Assembly (NCBI GenBank): GCA_910587765.1 | Contig: CAJUNR010000018.1 | Location: 23,492-87,491, forward strand | Reading direction: 5' to 3' | DNA length: 64,000 nucleotides | Source of the DNA: an uncultured Lachnospiraceae bacterium | GTDB taxonomy: Bacteria > Bacillota > Clostridia > Lachnospirales > Lachnospiraceae | Shown: positions 15,039 to 23,471 of the stretch, piece by piece | How the letters are laid out: every line of letters begins with the position of its first letter | Numbering within the stretch: the first letter of the stretch is position 1 | Made by a program: the position numbers and the translations under genes | Notes under the pieces: model-generated | Database searches by the model: none | Told to the model about the DNA's origin: nothing | The model's input: the letters and a program-made list of their open reading frames with translations, nothing else

Positions 15039-16110
15039 TTATAACCCGATGTTTTTATGAAACTGAAAACAGGTTACCGCAAAATACAGGAAATAAATCC
15101 CAAAGAAACCAACAAATGAAATGCCAAAATAGAAAGTCCATTCTGTATGGATTCCTGTGTATATCACAAACTGCCGTCCTGCACACAATATAAATGCCTC
15201 ACTGATCGTAACCGAAAGGATAACCGGACATAAGTAGTACAAAAACAGTTGTTTTGCCACTACATTTCTGATTTTTTCTTTCCCATTCCCAGTTTGTGCA
15301 AAATCTGACAGCGTAATTTGTATTTATTGGAATCGCTTAACTGTTGAACGGAAAGAACGGTAAACGCTGCGCATAAAAAGACCAGTCCTGTTTTTCTGGC
15401 TGATTCATACAGATATACATCATAATCGTAATAGACAGCAGCTTTTCTTCCCTCTGCCATAGCCGGATCGCTGTCCTTGTTGAAAAACAACCTTAAATTC
15501 CGATACAGGTAATCAACCATTTCGCTTGTTCCATTTTGTTAGACACAGTATTTCAGCATCGCCCGTGGAACTGCATTTTCATGGATCTGTGTTTCTTTGA
15601 TGAGAGCTTCTTCCCGGGCAAAATCGTTTTCCGTGTTATCACTGATTAAAATAATATCTAATGGATATACTACCGCCCACTTTGTCATCCTGCCGGTAAA
15701 AACGAGAACATATAAAAACAATACATTTCCTGTGGAGAAATAGAATAACCACTTCCATACAGCGTTTCTTTTCTCGTTTACGGTTTCATTTTGCCTGTCT
15801 ATGTTCATAAGACGGATGAAAAGCAATCCGGCAAAAAGAGCGCCTGTTCCAGGACAGAGATTTTCTTTTCTGTAAAGGGCGGCAACCTGCTTTTTCTTCA
15901 TGCCCGATAATAAGTAAACCGCAAATTCCCGGTTTCTTTTTTCTAAAATAAAAGTGTCATATAGTTGATCAACCATGCCGCGATCATCAAAATTGCCGCT
16001 GTAGAAGCTGCCATAAATGTAACTAACATCGTTCCCGCCGTAGAAAGCTCTCCATTCTGTCCAAAATGAATCATTTCGTAAATATCCCTGGAAAACAGCA
16101 GGGAATGAAA
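15039..16110 (-). pseudogene. Remnant of a BceB-type FtsX-like ABC transporter permease
   Basis: Pieces of one permease can be read in order on the minus strand. They are SRDIYEMIHFGQNGE with a membrane segment (16101-15955), then EKRNREFAVYLLSGMKKKQ in another frame, then VQQLSDSNKYKL (about 15330), then a C-terminal two-segment tail to 15039. Three lesions are visible: a frameshift in the T-run near 15955, an in-frame TAA at 15539-15541, and a one-base loss in the A-run near 15270 that ends the frame at 15260. The N-terminal part, the ATPase partner and probably internal parts are gone. BceAB-type transporters confer resistance to bacitracin-like peptides; this one cannot be functional. Confidence 0.75.
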
Positions 16111-16355
16111 GGAAAAAATTCTTCCTGTAATTCTATTTCATGATCTGAACCGATCGCCCGGTCGTCGAGTAACAGGTCGTCTAATTTTACCTGAAATATT
16201 TTACCGATCAGAATTATTTTTTCCGTTTCGGGATAACCATTGTTATTTTCCCATTTGCTTACTGCCTGTCTGCTCGTGTTTAATTTTTCCGCCAATGCTT
16301 CCTGTGAAAGTCCCTGTGACTTTCACAACTGATACAGCTTTTCTCCGAATGTCAT
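16111..16355 (-). pseudogene. Disrupted XRE-family regulator
   Basis: Behind GGGAGGGAAAAT an ATG at 16355 opens a typical XRE helix-turn-helix (MTFGEKLYQL, then LSQEALAEKLNTSRQAVSKW), but codon 11 is TGA (16323-16325) where Arg is usual. The HTH then reads on to about 16115, where it passes directly into permease sequence. A deletion seems to have removed the C-terminal part of the regulator, the ATPase gene and the 5' part of the permease. Confidence 0.75.
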
Positions 16356-16508
16356 ATTTTCCCTCCCTGTTCCCGTCCATCATAACATCATGATATGAAA
16401 TGTCTATCATTCAGCGCGGACAATTCCGCAACTTTAAGTTGCCACTGGTTATTTTTCCCATAAACAGCAGAGAATCCCTGCCTGAATCAAGGTTTTTCTC
16501 TGCGGCGC

Positions 16509-16556
16509 AAAAAAACGGCGCTCCCGTTCTCTCATACGAACGCAGGAAACGCCGTT
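16509..16556 (-). terminator. Terminator after the two-component system
   Basis: AACGGCG...CGCCGTT with additional pairing GCGTTC/GAACGGGA and a run of T on the minus strand. It closes the operon about 50 bp after the histidine kinase stop. The stretch 16356-16508 holds no gene. Confidence 0.8.
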
Positions 16557-16606
16557 ATGCGGTCCAATATTCCGTTTTCTGATAGTTGTCAAAAGCAGTC
16601 CGGAAA

Positions 16607-17728
16607 TCATCCGGCTGCGGGAAGCTCGACCGTAAACACCGTTTTTCCGTCCCTGCTGTCCGCGGATATGCTGCCTCCGTGGAGCTTTACAATCTCTTTC
16701 GCGATTGCCAGGCCCAGCCCGGCCCCTCCTGTCTTCGTGGCGCGGGAATCGTCCAAACGGTAGAAGCGGTCAAAGATGGCCGAGAGTTTCTGCTCCGGGA
16801 TGGTCTTTCCGCTGTTTTCAAAAAAAATCCGTATTCGGTCCTCCGATTGCTCCGCCCGTACGGTGATCACGGTCTTTGGCGAACTGTAGGAAGCCGCGTT
16901 TTTCAGGATATTCTGAAAGACTCTCGCCAGCTTCGCCGCATCCCCTCTGAGCCGGAGTTCCTCCGGTATCTGAAGTTCTATGCGGTTCCCGTTTTCAGAC
17001 AGAATGGGATAGAATTCGTCCGCCATCTGCATCATCATATAGGAGAGATCAATCTCCTCATTTTCCAGAGAAGACTGCTGCATATTGTATCTGGTGATCT
17101 CAAAAAATTCATTTACCAGCATCTCCAGCCGGTACGCTTTTTCCAGCGTGATCTCCACATACTTTTCCTTCTGCTCCTCAGGCATGTCCCAGGCCTCGTG
17201 CAGAAGATTCAGATATCCGATCACGGAAGTGAGGGGCGTACGGATGTCATGCGCGAGGTACATCACCAGTTCATCCTTCCGCTTCTCCGCCAGCTTTGCT
17301 TCCATCTGACGCTTCTCCAGCGTATGACGGACCTGATTCATTTTGCGCTCCATAGTCTCCATCTCCGGAGAAAGCTCGATCTCCTTCTCCTGGAGCAACG
17401 CATCCAGCCCCCGGTCGATCTGCCGGAAATAGCGGACAAACCAGTGGAGCGAGAGATAAAAGAACAGAAGAATCGACAACACAAGAAAAATCTGGATAAA
17501 CAGTTCCATATGATTGCGGATATAATACTGATAAATCTGAAGCGCACTCTCAGCATCCACAAAAAGAACCCATTGAATCAGTGTGACACAGGTATTCGCG
17601 ATCTTCCCGGCCAGCAGACTATAAACCGCAAAAAACAGAAGCCAGGCGCCCGGAATCATAAGGACAATCTGGAAGAAAATTTTCCTCTGCAGTTTTTCGT
17701 AGCCGGAACGCAGCCATTCAATTCTCAA
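16607..17728 (-). CDS. VanS-like sensor histidine kinase
   Basis: 373 residues: two membrane segments (about 18-42 and 74-96) with a short external loop, a HAMP-like linker, a dimerisation/phosphoacceptor box with LAHDIRTPLTSVIGYL (His about 160), and an ATPase domain with N-box FQNILKNAASYS and G-box GGAGLGLAIAKEIV. The start is probably a TTG overlapping the last codons of the response regulator gene (17718-17728). The H-box matches VanS/YkoH-type kinases, but no vanHAX-like genes or other obvious target genes lie near. The signal is unknown. Confidence 0.92.
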   Translation of the reverse strand: MRIEWLRSGYEKLQRKIFFQIVLMIPGAWLLFFAVYSLLAGKIANTCVTLIQWVLFVDAESALQIYQYYIRNHMELFIQIFLVLSILLFFYLSLHWFVRYFRQIDRGLDALLQEKEIELSPEMETMERKMNQVRHTLEKRQMEAKLAEKRKDELVMYLAHDIRTPLTSVIGYLNLLHEAWDMPEEQKEKYVEITLEKAYRLEMLVNEFFEITRYNMQQSSLENEEIDLSYMMMQMADEFYPILSENGNRIELQIPEELRLRGDAAKLARVFQNILKNAASYSSPKTVITVRAEQSEDRIRIFFENSGKTIPEQKLSAIFDRFYRLDDSRATKTGGAGLGLAIAKEIVKLHGGSISADSRDGKTVFTVELPAAG

Positions 17729-18416
17729 TCTTATACCCCACTCCCCATACCGTATGGATATATTTCGGACGTTCCGCCGTATCCCCCAGCTTTTCCCGCA
17801 GATGCCGGATATGAACCGTTATGGTATTGTTGGATTTCTGATAATACTCGTCTTTCCAGATTTCATGAAACAGCTCCTCCGATCTGACAACCCGGCCCTT
17901 CCTCTGGCAGAGAATCTTCAGAATTTCAAATTCCGTAGGCGTCAGATCCAGCCTCCGCCCGTTCAGCGTACATTCATGACTGGTGACGTTGAGTGAGAGT
18001 CCGGAATGAAAAAGCACCGTCTCATTCTCTTTGCCGGATGCCGGATTGTATCTCTTGTACCGGCGAAGCTGAGCCTTCACCCTGGCCACCATCTCCAGCG
18101 GATGAAAAGGCTTTGTAATATAATCGTCGGCTCCCAGCGTCAGCCCTGTGATCTTGTCCGTCTCGGCGTCTTTCGCGGTCAGCATGATCACCGGATAAGT
18201 ATGCCGCTCCCGGATTCTCTGACAAATCTCAAAGCCGCTCATCCCCGGCAGCATCACATCCAGAATCGCCAGATCCAGTTCTTCGCCGTCGATACATTCG
18301 AGAGCGTCCTCCGCCGTATAATGCCGATACACGGTATAATCTTCATTCTCCAGATAGACGGCCACCAGATCCGCAATCTCGCGCTCGTCATCCACCACCA
18401 GTATCTTCTCACCCAT
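17718..18416 (-). CDS. OmpR-family response regulator (VanR-like)
   Basis: 232 residues: receiver domain with the acidic pair DD (10-11), phosphoacceptor Asp in LAILDVMLPGMSGFE (about residue 53) and Lys in YITKPFHP, followed by a winged-helix DNA-binding domain with RVVRSEELFHEIW and the end VWGVGYKIEN. It is encoded just upstream of its kinase with an 11-bp overlap, so the two form one operon. A pair of direct repeats before the gene suggests autoregulation. The kinase and regulator most resemble VanRS, which does not by itself imply glycopeptide resistance. Confidence 0.94.
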   Translation of the reverse strand: MGEKILVVDDEREIADLVAVYLENEDYTVYRHYTAEDALECIDGEELDLAILDVMLPGMSGFEICQRIRERHTYPVIMLTAKDAETDKITGLTLGADDYITKPFHPLEMVARVKAQLRRYKRYNPASGKENETVLFHSGLSLNVTSHECTLNGRRLDLTPTEFEILKILCQRKGRVVRSEELFHEIWKDEYYQKSNNTITVHIRHLREKLGDTAERPKYIHTVWGVGYKIEN

Positions 18417-18443
18417 CCTGCTCCGCTCCTTTTGTTTCTTCCT

Positions 18444-18509
18444 ATTATAACAATCCTTACGGCGTATTTGGGAGAAAAAATATGAATCTTTCTTAATATT
18501 TTATGAATC
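18444..18509 (-). promoter_or_regulatory. Promoter region of the two-component operon with direct repeats
   Basis: A perfect TATAAT (18444-18449, minus strand) lacks a good -35 box. Upstream, TATGAATC appears on the plus strand at 18481-18488 and 18502-18509, 21 bp apart, i.e. on one face of the helix. This fits activation by the OmpR-type regulator itself. Confidence 0.5.
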
Positions 18510-18535
18510 CGGCACACACTGCCCGCGCAGACCGT

Positions 18536-19570
18536 CTACTGAACCTCCGCCCAGCCTTCCCTCGTCTTCACATACTGCGTTCCGTACTCCGCATAAAAAT
18601 AGGCCCGCACGGACGGAGCGATATTGCACACGTCGCTGTAAGAGCACATCACGATATTTTCCGGCGCATTGACATACTCTTCCGTCTCATCCCCAACCAG
18701 AAACCGCCATCCGCAGTCGGAAAAATCCTCCTCCGGTTCCTGCCGATACATATATCCGATCCGCTCTTCCTCCAGCGCCTTCTTCGTAATCAGGCATTCC
18801 TGACTCGTATCGAACAGGCTGGCCCATTCTCTTGTCTCCGGCTGATACCACATGCTTCTCTGCCATGCCATCCCTTCCGCGAAAAGCTGACGGATCAGTC
18901 CCATATTCAGTTTGAGGAAATCCGCAAGGCTTTCCTTCTGCCGGCGCATAAAATACACGGCTCCGCACAGACAGCTCAGGGCATATTCCTTCCACGAATG
19001 ATAGAACACCTGCGCCATACGCACGGACGGATCCGTCAGCTCCCAAAATTCCTCATCGGAAATCACGCCGCACGCCGCCGCTTTCCTGCAGAGTCCGATC
19101 TTCTCATTGATATCCCACGCATAGAATCCGCGTTCCTGTACCAGCGGATAGAACTGCTCCGCCATATCTTTCGATTCCAGAAACCAGTCCCGGTTTTCCG
19201 GCCGTATCTCCTCAACCCGGAACATGGGGGCGCCGATCCAGAACGTCCGAAACTGCTCATACTGCTCGCACTCGGAAAATTCCCGCAGCATCGCTTCTTC
19301 CAGTGTCTTCCGGTCATGAATCCCGTACATCTCCTCCAGATGTTCTCTTGCCAGAGCGGCCGCTTCCTCTGTCCCGCAGTGATACAGCTTTTCGTAACCC
19401 ATATGCTCCGCCACTCCCGGCAGCTTCCGGCAGGTGGAGATTCCGCTTAAAAGCAGCGTAAATTCTTCCCGGCTCACCGGCTTCTCAGGACCTGAAATCT
19501 GCTCCATCTCCAGCTGAAAGATCTCAATCTCCCTGACTATTTCTATCACACCCGTCATCTGATTCTCCAT
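18536..19570 (-). CDS. DUF1266 and DUF2185 domain protein
   Basis: 344 residues from the ATG at 19570, which follows GGAGGAGAGGAGA. Residues of about 100-240 fit DUF1266 (WDINEKIGLCRKAAACG, DEEFWELTDP, and FYHSWKEYALSCLCG). The last 90 residues resemble DUF2185, an immunity-protein-like fold (GWRFLVGDETEEY, then SYSDVCNIAPSV). Both families occur in polymorphic-toxin and defence neighbourhoods, yet no toxin gene lies near. No membrane segment or signal peptide. It starts a short run of genes ending near the two-component promoter; function unknown. Confidence 0.75.
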   Translation of the reverse strand: MENQMTGVIEIVREIEIFQLEMEQISGPEKPVSREEFTLLLSGISTCRKLPGVAEHMGYEKLYHCGTEEAAALAREHLEEMYGIHDRKTLEEAMLREFSECEQYEQFRTFWIGAPMFRVEEIRPENRDWFLESKDMAEQFYPLVQERGFYAWDINEKIGLCRKAAACGVISDEEFWELTDPSVRMAQVFYHSWKEYALSCLCGAVYFMRRQKESLADFLKLNMGLIRQLFAEGMAWQRSMWYQPETREWASLFDTSQECLITKKALEEERIGYMYRQEPEEDFSDCGWRFLVGDETEEYVNAPENIVMCSYSDVCNIAPSVRAYFYAEYGTQYVKTREGWAEVQ

Positions 19571-19620
19571 TCTCCTCTCCTCCAGTTCCATCCATCCGTC
19601 TTCTCTCTACCCGGACCGCC

Positions 19621-20145
19621 TCAATACTTCTCCCGATGTACCTTCTCCGTAAGAAGCTCTTCCAAACAGTAAGGCCCTGGATGGTCTTTGGGCATACCAA
19701 GTGACAGAACTGCCTCCAGCTTCATCTGTTCCGGATAACCCAGCAGTTCTCTGAGATACTCTTCCGCGCTCCTTCCGTCCGAAGCCTCCCGAAGCCGGCC
19801 CTGAATCCAACAGCTTCCGATCCCCAGACTGTCCGCCATCAGATGCATGCCGGTCATGGCAATGGCGCAGTCCTCGGTCCACACATCCGTCTTCCGGGCG
19901 TCTCCCAGCACAAGGACGGCGCAGTCCGCATCCTCCAGCATCTTCGCCCCTGCCGCTCTGCATCCCGCCATCTTTTTCAGTGTCTCTTTCCGGCGCACCA
20001 CCAGAAATTCCCATGGACGGACCGCGCGTCCGGACGGGGACAGCAGTCCCGCCTGCAGGATCTTCTCAAGTGCTTCCTCCGGCACCGGCTCTCCCGTATA
20101 GCTGCGGACACTGCGCCGGTTTTTCATAATCTCCAGTAATTCCAT
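19621..20145 (-). CDS. Nitroreductase-family protein
   Basis: 174 residues from ATG 20145, behind GGGAGGCTGT. The N-terminal FMN-binding block MKNRRSVRSYTGEPV and the later segment SPSGRAVRPWEFLVV are typical, and CAIAMTGMHLMADSLGIGSCW forms the central helix. Such flavoproteins use NAD(P)H to reduce nitro groups, quinones or similar acceptors. The protein is short for the family but complete. It lies 50 bp before the DUF1266 gene and may share its transcript. Confidence 0.93.
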   Translation of the reverse strand: MELLEIMKNRRSVRSYTGEPVPEEALEKILQAGLLSPSGRAVRPWEFLVVRRKETLKKMAGCRAAGAKMLEDADCAVLVLGDARKTDVWTEDCAIAMTGMHLMADSLGIGSCWIQGRLREASDGRSAEEYLRELLGYPEQMKLEAVLSLGMPKDHPGPYCLEELLTEKVHREKY

Positions 20146-20249
20146 ATGTACAGCCTCCCTGTGATCATTTCCTTTCTGAATGATACCATAAAGCAGATGT
20201 TTCATCAAGACGCGAAAAAAAGGTTCCCCGCATCAGGCTGAAAAGCGCT

Positions 20250-20876
20250 CTAAGTAAGCTGCAGCAGTTCCTTCAGCATCCGTCCGCCCGGGTCGGTATC
20301 GTCGGCGCAGTAGACCGCGGCCTTGTCCGGGTCGGCGCTCCTTCCCGAAAATACGGGGAAAAGGAATCCGCATTCCGGCATTCCCGGCTCGTACTCTCCG
20401 ACCAGCGGACACACCGCGCAGATCAAATATTCGTATACCTCCTCCGATTCCCCGAGGCGTTCCTTGTCCCTGGCCTTTACCGGTACGTCATACCGGTCGT
20501 GGAAGACGAAGACCGCACGCGGTTCCTTCCAGGGATAGCGCTCCCCCAGAATTTCATAGAACGTCTCCATCAGAGCGTCGTTTTTCAATCTGCAGGCTTT
20601 CATGGCCGTCAGAAGCTGACGCATGCCGCCCGGTCCGCTCTGTGCCTCCCGGAACCGGTATTCTTTCAGTTGTTCGTTGGTTGGCGCAAAGGGGATCGTT
20701 TTGGCGATGGCCAGATTCTTCTCCCTCTCTCTCGCCGGCAGTTTCAGAAAGTTCGTATTGAAAGTGCCGTCAATCCCGCCGTCCGCATCCAGATAACAGC
20801 CCGCAATCCTCGTAAAAGAGGTCCGGGACAGCGTCATCCGTCTGGTAAGTTCCATCATGTCTTCTCTGTCTATCAT
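20250..20876 (-). CDS. DUF4317-like protein
   Basis: 208 residues. The N-terminus (ELTRRMTLSRTSFTRIAGCYLDADG) matches the start of DUF4317 proteins of clostridia as I recall them; most members are longer (around 380 residues), so this is a short form. It contains several Cys residues (in LICAVCPLVGEYE and VYCADD). No membrane segment. Role unknown. It is preceded by rlmH at 19 bp and followed by the nitroreductase, all on one strand. Confidence 0.65.
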   Translation of the reverse strand: MIDREDMMELTRRMTLSRTSFTRIAGCYLDADGGIDGTFNTNFLKLPAREREKNLAIAKTIPFAPTNEQLKEYRFREAQSGPGGMRQLLTAMKACRLKNDALMETFYEILGERYPWKEPRAVFVFHDRYDVPVKARDKERLGESEEVYEYLICAVCPLVGEYEPGMPECGFLFPVFSGRSADPDKAAVYCADDTDPGGRMLKELLQLT

Positions 20877-20895
20877 GCGTTTTTACCCCTTTCAC

Positions 20896-21375
20896 TCATT
20901 TATGATACGGCGCACCGCTGCGTATCATATAACTCCGGTAAATTTGTTCCAGCAAAATCACACGCATCAATTGATGAGGGAAGGTCATTCTGGAAAAACT
21001 AAGCCGAAAATCCGCCCTCTTGAGTACCCCGGCGGACAATCCGAGAGAACCGCCGATCACAAAGGTCATATGGCTGATTCCTTCCACGTTCTGCCGTTCC
21101 ATCCAGCCGGAAAGTTCCACGGAATCCATCGTCCTGCCGTCAATGGCAAGCGCCGTCACATACGAACCGGGCGGAAGTTTCTGAAGAATACGCATTTCCT
21201 CTTTCTCCCGGATCTGTTCCTCTCTCGCCGCGCCGGCGCCCTCCGGCGTTTTCTCATCCGCAACCTCGATCAGTTCCAGCCGGCAGAAACGGCTGAGACG
21301 CCTGGCGTACTCTTCTATGGCTTCCCTGAAATACTTCTCCTTGATCTTCCCCACCGCTACAACTGTAATCTTCAT
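20896..21375 (-). CDS. rlmH: 23S rRNA (pseudouridine1915-N3)-methyltransferase RlmH
   Basis: 159 residues, the usual size. The SPOUT-family end is plain: FVIGGSLGLSAGV for the SAM knot, then LSFSRMTFPHQLMRVILLEQIYRSYMI. RlmH methylates the pseudouridine at 1915 in helix 69 of 23S rRNA, on assembled 70S ribosomes. The start MKITVVAVGK is the family standard. Confidence 0.97.
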   Translation of the reverse strand: MKITVVAVGKIKEKYFREAIEEYARRLSRFCRLELIEVADEKTPEGAGAAREEQIREKEEMRILQKLPPGSYVTALAIDGRTMDSVELSGWMERQNVEGISHMTFVIGGSLGLSAGVLKRADFRLSFSRMTFPHQLMRVILLEQIYRSYMIRSGAPYHK

Positions 21376-21413
21376 ATTCTCCCTCCCTGTCCTTCGGCAA
21401 CCCTAAATTCCGG

Positions 21414-21442
21414 TTGTAATCCTTCCCTCCATTGAGTATAAT
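21414..21442 (+). promoter_or_regulatory. Predicted promoter of the small membrane protein gene
   Basis: TTGTAA (21414-21419), 17-bp spacer, TATAAT (21437-21442) on the plus strand, 31 bp before the ATG. Confidence 0.75.
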
Positions 21443-21473
21443 AATTTTAAAAACCACAAAGGAGCACTGAAAA

Positions 21474-21923
21474 ATGAATACTCATATCGCCGCCAAAGAC
21501 CGGCATTCCGAGACCAGATCCTCCGCCTGGACCTTCCTGATTGTGGGGGGCGTCGGCCTTCTCGTAATTACGCTGGCGCTCGCAGGCGTAATCCGCCTTC
21601 CGCTGAATACGTTTTCCCTCGCCGTTCTGGAAGGCATGTTCTTCCTCTTTTTGATCATCGCCGCCGTTTCTTTCCGCAACGCCATGAAAATGCTGGACGA
21701 CATTGCCAGAGAAAACGATCTGGAAAGCCGCATCCGGACATGGGCCGAAGAACATTTAAACGCGGAAGAACTGAGCGAAGGGCTGGACGCGGATATCCCG
21801 GAGGAAGAACGGTTTTTTATCCTGTCCGAAGCGATCCGCAGACGGCTGATGCCGGCATTCCCGGAAATTGACGACGCCTACGCGGACAAGCTGACCGAAG
21901 ATTTCTATAACGAACTTTTTTAA
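21474..21923 (+). CDS. Small two-pass membrane protein, unknown function
   Basis: 149 residues starting behind AAGGAGCACTGAAAA. Two hydrophobic helices lie at about 18-41 and 48-68, and the remaining C-terminal 75 residues are acidic and helical (ESRIRTWAEEHLNAEEL). One of few plus-strand genes in the region, with its own promoter and a strong terminator, so a single-gene unit. I do not recognise the family. The cytosolic acidic domain may be a binding module. Confidence 0.8.
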   Translation: MNTHIAAKDRHSETRSSAWTFLIVGGVGLLVITLALAGVIRLPLNTFSLAVLEGMFFLFLIIAAVSFRNAMKMLDDIARENDLESRIRTWAEEHLNAEELSEGLDADIPEEERFFILSEAIRRRLMPAFPEIDDAYADKLTEDFYNELF

Positions 21924-21941
21924 ACGCTCTGTCCGCAGGAC

Positions 21942-22015
21942 AAAGAGACTGCCGCAGAATATCCTCCCGGTTCCCCGACCGGGACGTATCCTCCGACAGT
22001 CTCTCTTGTTTTTTC
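21942..22015 (+). terminator. Terminator of the small membrane protein gene
   Basis: A long hairpin with arms AGAGACTGCCG... and ...CGACAGTCTCT, an inner stem CCCGG/CCGGG, and a following T-run (TTGTTTTTTC). Confidence 0.85.
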
Positions 22016-22076
22016 GTTACTGTTCACACCTGCGTCGGGCGTCCGGGTGGCGTGGGGGTGAACGGTAACGTTTTTT
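22015..22076. repeat. Inverted repeat after nfnB
   Basis: CGTTACTGTTCACACC (22015-22030) pairs with GGGTGAACGGTAACG (22056-22070), followed by six T on the plus strand. It lies just after the nfnB stop. The GTTACCGTTCAC word also occurs at 11257. Confidence 0.65.
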
Positions 22077-22082
22077 CCTGTT

Positions 22083-23471
22083 CTACTTCGCGCTCAGATA
22101 CTCATGGATTCCTTTCGCCGCCGCTTTGCCTGCGCCCATGGCCAGAATGACCGTCGCCGCGCCGGTCACGGCGTCGCCGCCCGCGTATACGCCCTCCTTG
22201 GACGTAGCGCCCGTATCCTCGGTCGCGACGATACACTGTCTGCGGTTGATCTCCAGCCCCTTCGTGGTCGAGGAAATCAGCGGATTCGGGGACGTGCCGA
22301 GCGACATGATCACCGTATCGCAGTCAATTGTAAACTCGGAACCCGGAACTTCCACCGGACGGCGTCTTCCGGAAGCATCCGGCTCGCCCAGTTCCATGCG
22401 GATGCATTTGATGCCGGTCACCCAGTCGTTCTCATTGACGAGAATCTCTACCGGATTGGTCAGAAGATCAAAGATAATCCCCTCTTCTTTTGCGTGATGC
22501 ACTTCCTCCACACGGGCCGGAAGCTCTTCCTCGCTTCTTCTGTACACGATATGGGTTTCCGCACCGAGACGGAGCGCCGTACGCGCCGCGTCCATCGCCA
22601 CATTGCCGCCGCCGACTACGACGACCTTCTTGCCGCGGACAATCGGCGTATCATAATCTTCGTTGAACGCCTTCATCAGGTTGTTCCTGGTCAGGTACTC
22701 GTTGGCGGAAAGCACGCCGCAGGCGGTCTCACCCGGAATACCCATGAATTTAGGAAGTCCCGCGCCGGAACCGATGAATACCGCGTCAAAACCCTCGTCC
22801 TCGATCAGATCGTCCAGCTTCACGGTTCTGCCAACGATCACGTCAGTTTCGATTTTAACTCCGAGCGCTTTCACGTTCTCCACCTCCGGACCTACCACGC
22901 GGTCCTTGGGAAGACGAAATTCCGGAATACCGTAAACGAGAACGCCGCCTGCCTTATGTAACGCCTCAAAGATAGTCACGTCATAGCCGAGTTTTGCCAG
23001 ATCTCCCGCACAGGTCAGGCCGGAGGGACCGGAGCCGATGACCGCCACTTTTTTGCCGTTCTTCTCCGCGGGAGCCGCTGGTTTGATGCCGTTCTCACGG
23101 GCCCAGTCCGCCACAAAACGTTCCAGCTTGCCGATGGAAATGGGATCGCCCTTCTTTCCGCGGATACATTTTCCCTCGCACTGGCTCTCCTGAGGACATA
23201 CGCGTCCGCAGACTGCCGGAAGCGCGGAGGATTTGCTGATAATCTGGAACGCTTCCTCAAACTTCTCTTCCTTCACCGCCGCGATGAAAGAGGGGATATC
23301 GATGGATACCGGACATCCTTCGATACATTTTGCATTCTTGCAGGTGATGCAGCGCTGGGACTCCTCCACCGCTTCCTCTTTATTATAACCATAGCATACT
23401 TCTTCAAAATTCGTTGCACGAACCAGGGGATCCTGCTCCCGGACCGGTATTTTCTTCAATACATCTGCCAT
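22083..23471 (-). CDS. nfnB: NfnB: large subunit of NADH-dependent ferredoxin:NADP oxidoreductase (glutamate synthase small-subunit family)
   Basis: 462 residues. The N-terminal part has the cysteine clusters for two Fe4S4 centres (CITCKNAKCIEGCP and CGRVCPQESQCEGKC). Two dinucleotide-binding folds follow: GSGPSGLTCAGDLAKLGYDV (FAD) and VVVGGGNVAMDAARTALRLGAE (NADPH). Alone it would be called GltD/GltA-like, but the partner gene NfnA overlaps its start by one base (TAATG), which identifies the bifurcating Nfn complex. Nfn balances NADH, NADPH and ferredoxin pools in anaerobes. The complex is cytosolic. Confidence 0.92.
   Translation of the reverse strand: MADVLKKIPVREQDPLVRATNFEEVCYGYNKEEAVEESQRCITCKNAKCIEGCPVSIDIPSFIAAVKEEKFEEAFQIISKSSALPAVCGRVCPQESQCEGKCIRGKKGDPISIGKLERFVADWARENGIKPAAPAEKNGKKVAVIGSGPSGLTCAGDLAKLGYDVTIFEALHKAGGVLVYGIPEFRLPKDRVVGPEVENVKALGVKIETDVIVGRTVKLDDLIEDEGFDAVFIGSGAGLPKFMGIPGETACGVLSANEYLTRNNLMKAFNEDYDTPIVRGKKVVVVGGGNVAMDAARTALRLGAETHIVYRRSEEELPARVEEVHHAKEEGIIFDLLTNPVEILVNENDWVTGIKCIRMELGEPDASGRRRPVEVPGSEFTIDCDTVIMSLGTSPNPLISSTTKGLEINRRQCIVATEDTGATSKEGVYAGGDAVTGAATVILAMGAGKAAAKGIHEYLSAK

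Noticed and set aside
16607..18416. Glycopeptide-resistance locus
   Set aside because: Only VanRS-like regulators are present; no vanH, vanA/B-type ligase, vanX or vanY genes lie near.
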